Assembly: GCA_018644745.1 (NCBI GenBank) | Contig: JABGPX010000283.1 | Location: 1-5,882 of the forward strand | DNA from: Spirochaetales bacterium | GTDB taxonomy: Bacteria; Spirochaetota; Spirochaetia; ARS1246 | Direction: 5' to 3' | DNA length: 5,882 nucleotides | Made by a program: the position numbers and the translations under genes | Part shown: piece by piece, positions 1-5,882 of the stretch | How the letters are laid out: each line of letters begins with the position of its first letter | How positions within the stretch are numbered: the first letter of the stretch is position 1 | Notes under the pieces: model-generated | What the model saw: the letters and a program-made list of their open reading frames with translations, nothing else | Database searches by the model: none | What the model was told of the DNA's origin: nothing

Positions 1-1
1 A

Positions 2-214
2 CCAGATCATCTGCCGAAAGGGCATCCCGCCAGAACCTGGAAAAACTGCATTCTTTCCTCCCACAACATTAACCGGGGGTGGCCCAGCGACGGTACTCCG
101 CCGACAAAGCTGTCACCGATGCATCAATTGTGTATCGACAACCTTAACGCTTTCGCCGGAGGCAAGCCGATTCGATTCGAAATGAATTTCGAGCGCTTTA
201 TGCGAAGTTCGTAG
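2..214 (+). CDS. D-isomer-specific 2-hydroxyacid dehydrogenase, C-terminal fragment (5' end off window)
   Basis: This frame is open from the left edge to a TAG at 212-214 and gives 70 residues. It is the only plus-strand reading in this stretch that resembles a protein family. Fragment residues 4-9 (LPKGHP) match the 'LP..HPLW' segment of NAD-dependent D-2-hydroxyacid dehydrogenases. Residues 15-22 (NCILSSHN) match 'NVilTPHn', which places the family's catalytic histidine at fragment residue 21 (bases 62-64). Residues 43-56 (LCIDNL...GGKP) match the closing helix 'lf.eNL.rf..GkPl' that packs back on the catalytic domain. Two things are odd: SSH replaces the usual TPH, and the histidine-to-helix segment is about seven residues longer than typical, rich in Pro and Gly. 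The family reduces 2-keto acids or oxidises D-2-hydroxyacids, such as glyoxylate, hydroxypyruvate or phosphoglycerate. The substrate cannot be told from this end. The gene converges on the minus-strand operon and need not belong to the same pathway. The family call is fairly secure; the specific function is open. Confidence 0.72.
   Translation, partial: PDHLPKGHPARTWKNCILSSHNINRGWPSDGTPPTKLSPMHQLCIDNLNAFAGGKPIRFEMNFERFMRSS
177..192. repeat. Short perfect inverted repeat (7-bp arms, 2-base centre)
   Basis: TCGAAAT, GA, ATTTCGA reads as a perfect palindrome apart from the central two bases. In RNA it would form a 6-bp stem with a four-base loop on either strand. It lies in the last codons of the dehydrogenase, about 20 bases before its stop and just past the end of the minus-strand operon. 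No T-run follows on either strand, so it is not a standard intrinsic terminator. It may be a chance result of Phe/Glu codons. Confidence 0.3.
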
Positions 215-223
215 ATTAGCCAT
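215..223. other. Convergent gene junction of 9 bases
   Basis: The plus-strand dehydrogenase stops with TAG at 212-214 and the minus-strand operon stops with TAA at 226-224, leaving 9 bases between them. No GC-rich hairpin followed by a T-run is visible here or in the flanking coding ends. Transcripts from the two sides therefore probably overlap at their 3' ends. Confidence 0.7.
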
Positions 224-1939
224 TTACCACCGCAGCCGCAGGATAGTCGTATACGTGCCTGCCTCTAGAGAAATCTCATTTGCTCTGATCTTCCAGCTAT
301 GGCTCGCATACCCATGATAGTTTCGATATATCGGATCACCGCCAACATCTTCTTTTTCGGCAAGCTTAATAGCTTCGATATCACTTTCCCATTCAACCCT
401 TAGCTGTTTCACCTCGCCAAACCGAGGACGTTTAGGATGCTTTGCGGGTTGCAGAACTTCCAGTAAATAACCATCTATATCTATAACCTGCTGAATGCTC
501 CAGGTATCAATGCGCTGGAACAGGCCTGAGGAAAACACATACTTAGTCTCGCAGCCAATAGCGTGGGGACATACCTGTCCTTTATCTGACTGGAGCGGGT
601 TGAAAATGACTTTATATATCCTGCTCTCCCCTTCGGCACCTTCGGTCCTCAATTCTGTTTTTTCGGCATGCCAGGAGGGCCAATAATTCTCGCCTTCTAT
701 TGATAGACGGGGACACAACGCCGGAATTGCATTCTGTGTTGTCCATTCGAACAGTCCCTGCGAATAAGGGCGGGCCAGCGAGTCTCCAGTTACTTCATGT
801 GGCCCGGCCATGATGGGCAGAACAGCGTGATCGCTACCGTCGGACCATACATACACCGCGGTCTTCAGTGAAGGGTTCGTCACGATTTCCTTGTGACACG
901 GACCTTGGTGTACCGCAACTTCCTGCTCAGGAACACCGATCTGCTCATCTATCGCGGCATACTCCTCGATCTGCAGAAAATATCGAAGCATATCCCAGGC
1001 CATCGGAAAGGACGCTCTGTAATCGTATGCCGTGTGATAATCATCCCTGAAATCGAACCATCCCTGGGAATCATCCCAGTACAGATCATGCATCCGGTTT
1101 GTCGCCCTTCGTGTTATGGCTCGGACGTGATTAACCTGAGAAGGATCAATCCAGTTCTTCGAAAGGCATTGCTCGATGAGGGTAACGCATTGCAGCAGTC
1201 CCAGCACCCCGGCGCTCCGCCCAAAAGGCCAGGTGTCACCATCGGGACTCACTAACGCTTGAATGAGAGCTACATAGCGAAGAGCATGATCTCTATATAG
1301 AGCTTCAATGGCTCCACGGACGGGATGGCCCTTTTCAAGAAATTCTGAAGCCCGTAAAGGATAGTTAATACTCATAAAACCATAATTGTTATAATTGCCA
1401 AGATTGATCGTGTCGTCGAAGTATCCTGTTTCATCATATTTCGCGGCAATCTTCTCAAAATGCCCTAGCACATTTTCTGCCGGGTCACCATAGAGCATAA
1501 AACGACCTATCAAGATGCTGCCGTTGAATGCCTCCCAGTTGTTATCAAACGCGTTGGTTACCACCAGTCCCTCGTTTATGAGCTTTCTCTGCTGGTCGGG
1601 TACCCCTTTCAAGACCATATGGTTTGGATCAGCCGGGCCGCTCATGCCCAAGCCCATTGCCAGGAAACAGCGATGAATCTCATTATTCAGATCGAGCCGA
1701 CTGACAATCATCGATCTCAATGCACCAATCAAATCAATACCATGAAGCGAGGACAGATTGAGATCGGGTCGTCGTCTCGATAATTCGCCAAGGACATATG
1801 AAACATGGCCTACCGACGGAGCTCCATGAGATCTGCCTATTTTGCTCAACCCGTCGGCGTCGATCGATCGAAGGCACGTTTCTGTCAGCCTGTCGGCGAT
1901 ATCACGATAAATTTCAAAGCGCTTCTGCTTATTTTCCAT
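224..1939 (-). CDS. DUF2264-like (alpha/alpha)6-barrel protein, putative glycan-active enzyme
   Basis: The product is 571 residues, with no signal peptide and a charged N-terminus (MENKQKRFEIYRD), so it is probably cytoplasmic. The N-terminal two thirds is mostly helical. It carries, in order, segments like those of DUF2264 proteins: FDNNWEAF (131-138), YDETGYFDD (168-176), GNYNNYGF (181-188) and SPDGDTWPFGRS (231-242). Aromatic and acidic residues in such loops would line a sugar-binding cleft. From about residue 380 the protein turns beta-rich, with many Trp and Tyr, consistent with a C-terminal beta-sandwich. As I recall, DUF2264-type proteins include beta-glucuronidases classed in GH154; that link is from memory and the activity here is inferred. 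I chose the ATG at 1939-1937 because GAGGA sits 8 bases before it. The in-frame ATG at 1954 and TTG at 1978 have no such site and would deepen the overlap with the upstream glycosyltransferase gene. It is the last gene of the operon. Alternatives are a polysaccharide lyase or another (alpha/alpha)6 hydrolase such as heparinase II/III-like proteins. The CDS is certain and the family call moderate. Confidence 0.6.
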   Translation of the reverse strand: MENKQKRFEIYRDIADRLTETCLRSIDADGLSKIGRSHGAPSVGHVSYVLGELSRRRPDLNLSSLHGIDLIGALRSMIVSRLDLNNEIHRCFLAMGLGMSGPADPNHMVLKGVPDQQRKLINEGLVVTNAFDNNWEAFNGSILIGRFMLYGDPAENVLGHFEKIAAKYDETGYFDDTINLGNYNNYGFMSINYPLRASEFLEKGHPVRGAIEALYRDHALRYVALIQALVSPDGDTWPFGRSAGVLGLLQCVTLIEQCLSKNWIDPSQVNHVRAITRRATNRMHDLYWDDSQGWFDFRDDYHTAYDYRASFPMAWDMLRYFLQIEEYAAIDEQIGVPEQEVAVHQGPCHKEIVTNPSLKTAVYVWSDGSDHAVLPIMAGPHEVTGDSLARPYSQGLFEWTTQNAIPALCPRLSIEGENYWPSWHAEKTELRTEGAEGESRIYKVIFNPLQSDKGQVCPHAIGCETKYVFSSGLFQRIDTWSIQQVIDIDGYLLEVLQPAKHPKRPRFGEVKQLRVEWESDIEAIKLAEKEDVGGDPIYRNYHGYASHSWKIRANEISLEAGTYTTILRLRW

Positions 1940-3011
1940 AGAGTAGATCCTCATAAAATGACTTGGTTTTTGCGCCAATGCTGTGCCAGTGATATTCCTC
2001 CCGCTGTTTCTCGAGGGGTTTCGCGGAATTCTTTAACATCTCTGCTGTGATTCCTGCCAGGCAGTTTCTCAGATTCCCGGTTATGTCGTCGCCCTTCTGA
2101 AAATAGAACGCGCTGTCGCCAAGGACTTCCTTATTATATTCGGAGAAGAGACATACCTGCGGCTTGAGATATGTCTGTGAAAGATGCGGGCCGGCGGATG
2201 TCAGGTGCTTGTCACCGTGTGCGAAGACAAGTGAATCAACCGCTTTGACATACATCGTGAGGTCTTCAAAAGAAAGGCGTCCCGGCCACAATACGTTTGG
2301 GTAGTCAAAATTATGGCCAGGATAAAGTGAAGCTGCGACCGCTTGCTCCTGGCCGACCATCACGAGCATATATGGAGCTTTAGGACCTCGGTCGCCCATT
2401 GCCTGAACGAGGATGTCGATATTCTTGTCTTTCCTAAAGGCGCCGCAAAATAAATAAATCATAGAGTCAGCGGGCAAGTCGAGTCTTACCCTCGCTGCTT
2501 CCTGCGACACGTCACTTTCGGTGCCCGCGGTGAAATATCCGTGCCTGACTATCGCGTGTTTTGTATTATCAGAGAAGATATATGTTTGAAGAACCTGATC
2601 CATGCCGCAACGGGAATGATGAATTACTCCGTTTGCATTGGAAGCATACAGCTCATAGAGGGCGGTCTGAAACTCAGACTTGAAGATAATATGTGGTCTT
2701 AGATTGTGCATCGTCCAAACGATAGGAGTCCCCATTTTACGCAACTCGGAAAAAGCCGCGCCAGTATCATCCAGCAGTGCCTTCAGGTCATCCGACTCTT
2801 GCGCCATGCAGAGAGACTCGGGCCATTGAAGGTGGAGAATGTCAGGATTGAGATCGTGAATAACATCCAGATTCTTGTGAAATTCAAAACCCCATCCGGC
2901 GTCGCACTTCAAAGGGATAACCCCGCATTTGGCTAATGAGTCCTGCAGAGAGTTGCCGTAGGGATGCTCTTTGTTTGGCAGTAAAAGAGTTCTAATCGCG
3001 TTTTCGGACAT
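1929..3011 (-). CDS. GT-B fold glycosyltransferase, GT4-like
   Basis: The product is 360 residues, typical length for a GT-B enzyme, with no signal peptide or membrane helix. The N-terminal half has the acceptor-domain pattern of this group: DILHLQWPE (57-65), IVWTMHNLRPH (97-107), HHS (131-133) and RHGYF (156-160). The C-terminal Rossmann-like half has YLFCGAFRKDKNIDILVQAM (186-205), with the basic residues that usually contact the sugar-nucleotide phosphates. It also has DSLVFAHGD...LTSAGPHLSQTYLKPQV (259-286), at the place of the usual 'D..vlPyr...nSGalllAlsfgrPVv' donor loop. The family moves a sugar from a nucleotide-sugar donor to a glycan or other acceptor. Donor and acceptor cannot be read here. 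The ATG at 3011-3009 is well supported by an ideal ribosome-binding site, and the TAA (1931-1929) overlaps the next gene by 11 bases. A transferase among hydrolases is unexpected. It could build a surface glycan, modify imported sugars, or act as a GT-B phosphorylase; only the fold call is firm. Confidence 0.8.
   Translation of the reverse strand: MSENAIRTLLLPNKEHPYGNSLQDSLAKCGVIPLKCDAGWGFEFHKNLDVIHDLNPDILHLQWPESLCMAQESDDLKALLDDTGAAFSELRKMGTPIVWTMHNLRPHIIFKSEFQTALYELYASNANGVIHHSRCGMDQVLQTYIFSDNTKHAIVRHGYFTAGTESDVSQEAARVRLDLPADSMIYLFCGAFRKDKNIDILVQAMGDRGPKAPYMLVMVGQEQAVAASLYPGHNFDYPNVLWPGRLSFEDLTMYVKAVDSLVFAHGDKHLTSAGPHLSQTYLKPQVCLFSEYNKEVLGDSAFYFQKGDDITGNLRNCLAGITAEMLKNSAKPLEKQREEYHWHSIGAKTKSFYEDLLYGK
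1948..1952 (-). promoter_or_regulatory. Ribosome-binding site for the DUF2264-like gene
   Basis: On the minus strand GAGGA lies 8 bases before the ATG at 1939-1937, inside the last codons of the glycosyltransferase gene. It decides the start against two earlier in-frame candidates. With the 11-base overlap it points to translational coupling. Confidence 0.75.
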
Positions 3012-3018
3012 TCAGCTG

Positions 3019-3027
3019 ACCTCCTTA
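3019..3027 (-). promoter_or_regulatory. Ideal Shine-Dalgarno for the glycosyltransferase, overlapping the GH28 stop
   Basis: The minus strand reads TAAGGAGGT, followed by 8 bases and the ATG (counted from GGAGG). The first three bases are also the TAA stop of the GH28 gene. A ribosome finishing GH28 would be sitting on the start region of the next gene. It is the strongest site in the window, which suggests the glycosyltransferase is made in substantial amount. Confidence 0.85.
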
Positions 3028-4377
3028 TTCCAGGATCAATGTTCGCTCGAGGTCTTCCATATTGGATTCCAGGCGGGGGCTGTCATCGATCAAATTTGTT
3101 ACGTTTCGGCAGCACAGGCCGGTCATTGGAACACTTGGCTTATCAGGCCAGCGGTATTCTACGTCGCGCAAGGTAAGGCGGTTAACATTGTCGGCCACCA
3201 CGGCGGCACGGAGCGCCCGCGTATCCGGGTTGAAGTTGGACAGCTGCATGCTGACAGCTCGGGGTACAGTTTCCGCGGGATCCTCTATTTCCGGCACGGT
3301 AATGATAACTGTATCGAGGGTAACGCCATCAATACATGATCCGTCTTGGGCTGTCATCATAATTCGCCCGCGGCTTTCGCACAAAATGTCCCTGAAGATC
3401 ATATCATGAACCTCGCCAAGTACAGGTTCGGGACTCAGATGCTGCTGAATGTCGATGTAGATCGGCCGCTCGTTTTCGACGCCCTCGTCGGGAAACGTTC
3501 GGCCGCTGATGCCGCTGAAAACAACCCGTTTAACCTGCCCCGGAAACCACATTTCGACCTGAATCATTCGCAGTGACTTGCTCACTACACAGTTTGTGAA
3601 AACAACATCACTGATGGTGCCGTAGACATCCGCCCCCAGGCCAAGGGCCGCACAATTCGAGGCCAATACACAATTGGTTACGGTGATATTGCGGCAATGC
3701 ATACCTGTATTTGTCGACTTGATGATGATCGCGTCATCTCCGGTATCGACATCGCAATGGGCGATGCGTACGTCCCGGCTGCCGTTGATGCCGATTCCGT
3801 CAGTATTGGGTCCATACGGATTCCCGCGCACTGTCAAACCAAGTACCGAGACGCCGTCGCAATCAAAAACATGAACCGCCCATCCGGGCGCCGCTGTAAC
3901 AGTAAAACCCGCAAGCCGAACGTTTTTGCAGCGAACGAAGTGCAGCAACGGCGACGGACGACTTCGAGGACCGTCGCGAACGGTGAAACGAAAGATACCG
4001 TAAGGTCGGTCTTCTTCGCGCTTACATGGATCCCAGAAATGCCGGTCCTGTCCATCGATAACACCCTCCCCTGTGATTGCGATATCATGGCAGTCTACGG
4101 CCGTGATCAGCTGAACGGATGCCTGGTCCTTGTTGTCTGCATCGTTGGGAGTTTTCGGATATGCAGAGAGGTCGGTGTAAGCTTGTAGACGCGCACCGCG
4201 CTCAAGATGCATTTCCACATCCGAGCGGATAAATAATGTGGTAATGATATAGCAGCCGGGTTCAACGGTTACGATCCCGCCGCCGCAGTCATGTGCCTTA
4301 TCGATGGCGTCCTGCAGTAGAGCGGCCTGGGCAGGTCCTGAAGGTACGTCCGGATTGTGTTTTGCCGTTAATCGCAC
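3025..4377 (-). CDS. GH28 family (polygalacturonase-like) beta-helix glycoside hydrolase
   Basis: The product is 450 residues, predicted to be a right-handed parallel beta-helix. The opening is the usual GH28 entry: an 'A...LQ.AID.a...GGG.V.v.pG.Y', then LFIRSDVEMHLERGARLQA. GEGVIDGQ follows at about 103-110. Numbered from the GTG start, the conserved catalytic region has NTDG with Asp193, and GDDAIIIKS with Asp214 and Asp215. These supply the three acidic residues of an inverting GH28 enzyme. The family's GHG motif is absent: the equivalent stretch reads CAALGLGAD (242-250). The RIK motif is replaced by LRMIQ (269-273), losing the lysine. GH28 enzymes cleave alpha-galacturonosyl or related bonds in pectin. 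This variant probably acts on a modified or branched substrate, in the cytoplasm because there is no signal peptide. I chose GTG at 4377-4375 because AGAGAGGA lies 5 bases upstream. A longer TTG start at 4410 would overlap the previous gene by about 30 bases with no such support. Confidence 0.85.
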   Translation of the reverse strand: MRLTAKHNPDVPSGPAQAALLQDAIDKAHDCGGGIVTVEPGCYIITTLFIRSDVEMHLERGARLQAYTDLSAYPKTPNDADNKDQASVQLITAVDCHDIAITGEGVIDGQDRHFWDPCKREEDRPYGIFRFTVRDGPRSRPSPLLHFVRCKNVRLAGFTVTAAPGWAVHVFDCDGVSVLGLTVRGNPYGPNTDGIGINGSRDVRIAHCDVDTGDDAIIIKSTNTGMHCRNITVTNCVLASNCAALGLGADVYGTISDVVFTNCVVSKSLRMIQVEMWFPGQVKRVVFSGISGRTFPDEGVENERPIYIDIQQHLSPEPVLGEVHDMIFRDILCESRGRIMMTAQDGSCIDGVTLDTVIITVPEIEDPAETVPRAVSMQLSNFNPDTRALRAAVVADNVNRLTLRDVEYRWPDKPSVPMTGLCCRNVTNLIDDSPRLESNMEDLERTLILE

Positions 4378-4378
4378 G

Positions 4379-5882
4379 TTAATCCTCTCTGGCAATCGGG
4401 AACTCCGCAATCCGAAGATTGGTACAACCGTACGGAATAAGGGTTAAATTATCCAATTGTTCATTAGTCTTAACCGGGCTATTGGGGGTTGGCGCCGCGG
4501 ATCCATTCTCTTCTTTCCAAACAGGAACTCTTCGGCCTTTTATACTCGCGGAAATTGGCGGATTCTCCGGGGTGAAGGGCATGTCGGCCACGGGATGATC
4601 GTCAAAGGTGATATCTTTCGCCGCAGTTTGTTCGTTAATTTCTAAAGCATAGTTCCACGGTGTTGTAGGATATATCTCCCAGTCTCCGTGAGGTACTTCG
4701 CGGTGTGGCTTATCCTTGTTGATTTGGCGCCAATCTTCTCCAATGGCGAGAGCATAGAGAAGAGGACCCCGGCTGATCGAAACCGCGCTGTTGGGGCGAG
4801 GTATAACCCGAGGAACCATAGGCAGAGTCAGCACGAAAATCGTTTCGTCCTTCCAAGTTCGCTCGATAGTATGAAAAGTTCCGGTATTCAGAACAGGACT
4901 ACGCGTCCCGTCGGTGGCAATTGTTGGTTCTGCCGCCCAAGCGGGAATTCGGAGCAGTAGAGGGAACCGAACCGGCGTATCCACTTTCACAATAAATTTC
5001 AGATCTTGCCGAAATGGATAGTCGGTTTCCAATTCGATACTCACCGAAACGCCATCAATTATAGTCTCGAGCCGCGAAGGTGCATAGGCGACTGCGGCGA
5101 TACCATTATCCTGCGTCCTCATCCAAAGATGGTTGGCGAACTTTGGCCATCCCTGGCTCAGATTCGCGGTGCAGCATCCGTAATTCGGCTCGAGACCAAA
5201 AATATTCGAGTCGGGCCCGTTCGTGTTCCAATTGCGATTCTCATGGATGCTGCATTCAATCTGGTTCACCTGCTGATCATACTGATGTGCCCACATATCC
5301 GGAGAAAAAGTCGCAGGCAGCGCATTGAAGGTAATGAACTCCAATCGATCAGCAAACTCAGGATCACCAAAGGTACCGACTAACCACTCCAGCGAATACA
5401 TATATTCAACAACAGCACACAGCTCGGTGCCTTGAATCACGCTGGTCCCCGCCAGACATTCATCGCCGGTGAAAACCCCCGTGGGCACACCATGGTGGCG
5501 ATCAAGCTCCTCCATCATGTCATATGGAATATCTCGTTCCCCGTCGTCGCCGGTGAACCGCCACCACAAGGCGCCCTCTTTGAGAGCCATGGCATTGTTC
5601 ACGACGTGACCGGCGTAGTTCCAGCGATTCTTTTCCGTGGGTTCTTTTAAAGGCCAATATCGGAAAAAAGCCTGCCAGTTAAATCCCTGTGCCTGCAGCT
5701 TGATTGCGAGATCAAGCAGCCACGATTCGTTTGTCTTTTCGTACAGCCACCAGATCGAAATCAAGAACTCAAACCATCGGAACTGTCCCCAATTTGACAG
5801 CGGATGTGAGTCGATATAACGATCAAGCATACGTAGTGCATTCCCAACACTGCCGGGAATGCGATCGTCACCGGTCGCATCG
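4379..5882 (-). CDS. GH127/DUF1680 beta-L-arabinofuranosidase-like enzyme (N-terminus off window)
   Basis: The frame is open to the right edge and gives 500 residues. The family is usually 600 to 680, so roughly 100 to 150 N-terminal residues are missing. The ATG at 5830 is internal, because the frame continues upstream as coding sequence (GDDRIPGSVGNALR). The visible part covers most of the (alpha/alpha)6 barrel and the two C-terminal beta-sandwich domains. Catalytic residues of the thiol-dependent family are all visible: Glu and Cys in GTELCAVVEY (Glu codon 5425-5423), and the Cys-Cys pair in EPNYGCCTANLSQGWPKF (codons 5176-5174 and 5173-5171). In the characterised Bifidobacterium enzyme HypBA1 the four equivalents bind zinc and the first Cys of the pair is the nucleophile. 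The ending LIPYGCTNLRIAEFP is a family signature. The expected reaction is release of terminal beta-L-arabinofuranose. Some GH127 members instead remove aceric acid from rhamnogalacturonan II, so the sugar is not certain. It is upstream of GH28 by 1 base. Confidence 0.87.
   Translation of the reverse strand, partial: DATGDDRIPGSVGNALRMLDRYIDSHPLSNWGQFRWFEFLISIWWLYEKTNESWLLDLAIKLQAQGFNWQAFFRYWPLKEPTEKNRWNYAGHVVNNAMALKEGALWWRFTGDDGERDIPYDMMEELDRHHGVPTGVFTGDECLAGTSVIQGTELCAVVEYMYSLEWLVGTFGDPEFADRLEFITFNALPATFSPDMWAHQYDQQVNQIECSIHENRNWNTNGPDSNIFGLEPNYGCCTANLSQGWPKFANHLWMRTQDNGIAAVAYAPSRLETIIDGVSVSIELETDYPFRQDLKFIVKVDTPVRFPLLLRIPAWAAEPTIATDGTRSPVLNTGTFHTIERTWKDETIFVLTLPMVPRVIPRPNSAVSISRGPLLYALAIGEDWRQINKDKPHREVPHGDWEIYPTTPWNYALEINEQTAAKDITFDDHPVADMPFTPENPPISASIKGRRVPVWKEENGSAAPTPNSPVKTNEQLDNLTLIPYGCTNLRIAEFPIARED
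4383..4389 (-). promoter_or_regulatory. Ribosome-binding site for the GTG start of the GH28 gene
   Basis: GAGAGGA on the minus strand ends 5 bases before the GTG at 4377-4375. It lies in the final codons (Ala-Arg-Glu-Asp) of the GH127-type gene, and that gene's TAA (4381-4379) falls between the site and the start. It supports the GTG over the upstream TTG. Confidence 0.7.

Noticed and set aside
177..192. The palindrome near the convergent gene ends as a bidirectional terminator.
   Set aside because: It is short and AT-rich, has no T-run on either side, and lies within codons of the dehydrogenase. It is listed only as a repeat.
113..223. A 36-residue minus-strand reading whose ATG directly abuts the stop of the DUF2264-like gene (TAAATG), first considered as the start of a fifth, frameshifted operon gene.
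   Set aside because: It ends after 36 codons, has only a poor ribosome-binding site, and matches no family. The plus-strand frame over the same bases reads as a dehydrogenase C-terminus, which explains the sequence better.
1940..1978. A longer start for the DUF2264-like protein from TTG at 1978 or ATG at 1954.
   Set aside because: Neither has a Shine-Dalgarno, while the ATG at 1939 has GAGGA at 8 bases. The extra residues do not look like a signal peptide.
3834..4088. An 84-codon minus-strand open frame inside the GH28 gene.
   Set aside because: It is an out-of-frame overlap with a well-supported gene and has no family resemblance.
3697..4188. A 163-codon plus-strand open frame, the longest antisense reading.
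   Set aside because: It lies wholly opposite the GH28 gene, whose motifs are clear in the other strand. Its translation has no recognisable domain and it has no credible promoter.
4378..4410. A longer start for the GH28 protein from TTG at 4410.
   Set aside because: It would overlap the end of the GH127-type gene. The GTG at 4377 has a well-placed GAGAGGA and gives the usual family N-terminus.
5828..5830. ATG at 5830 as the true start of the GH127-type protein.
   Set aside because: The frame remains open to the edge with family-like residues, and the protein would lack part of the barrel that the family needs.

Overview
The window is densely coding (over 95%) and holds four tightly packed genes on the minus strand. 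The 3' end of a fifth gene, on the plus strand, meets them head-on at the left edge. Transcription of the minus-strand set runs right to left: a GH127/DUF1680-type beta-L-arabinofuranosidase-like enzyme (5' end beyond the right edge), a GH28 polygalacturonase-like beta-helix enzyme, a GT-B glycosyltransferase, and a 571-residue protein resembling DUF2264 (alpha/alpha)6-barrel proteins. The gene borders are a 1-base gap, a 13-base gap and an 11-base overlap. Each downstream gene has a purine-rich Shine-Dalgarno sequence lying in or against the end of the gene before it. This is an operon, probably translationally coupled, whose promoter lies outside the window.

Region by region: 2-214 (+) is the C-terminal 70 residues of a D-isomer-specific 2-hydroxyacid dehydrogenase. 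215-223 is a 9-base convergent junction with no recognisable terminator. 224-1939 (-) is the DUF2264-like protein, 1929-3011 (-) the glycosyltransferase, 3025-4377 (-) the GH28 enzyme with a GTG start, and 4379 to the right edge (-) the GH127-type enzyme. There is no gene-free stretch of 300 bases, and I see no tRNA, rRNA, CRISPR array, insertion sequence or attachment site.

Functionally this looks like a carbohydrate-utilisation locus for a plant cell-wall glycan carrying arabinose-like and uronic acid residues, such as pectin side chains, rhamnogalacturonan or arabinogalactan. None of the three complete minus-strand proteins starts with a signal peptide, so they probably act in the cytoplasm on imported oligosaccharides. 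The transporter and regulator would be off-window. The unusual member is the glycosyltransferase, a biosynthetic-type enzyme placed between hydrolases. The GH28 protein keeps the catalytic aspartates but lacks the usual GHG histidine and the lysine of RIK, so its substrate is probably not plain polygalacturonate.

The organism is a bacterium of mid GC content with strong GGAGG-type ribosome-binding sites. Intracellular GH127 and GH28 enzymes of this kind are common in soil or gut Bacillota such as Paenibacillus-like bacteria, but they also occur in other phyla, so this assignment is weak.
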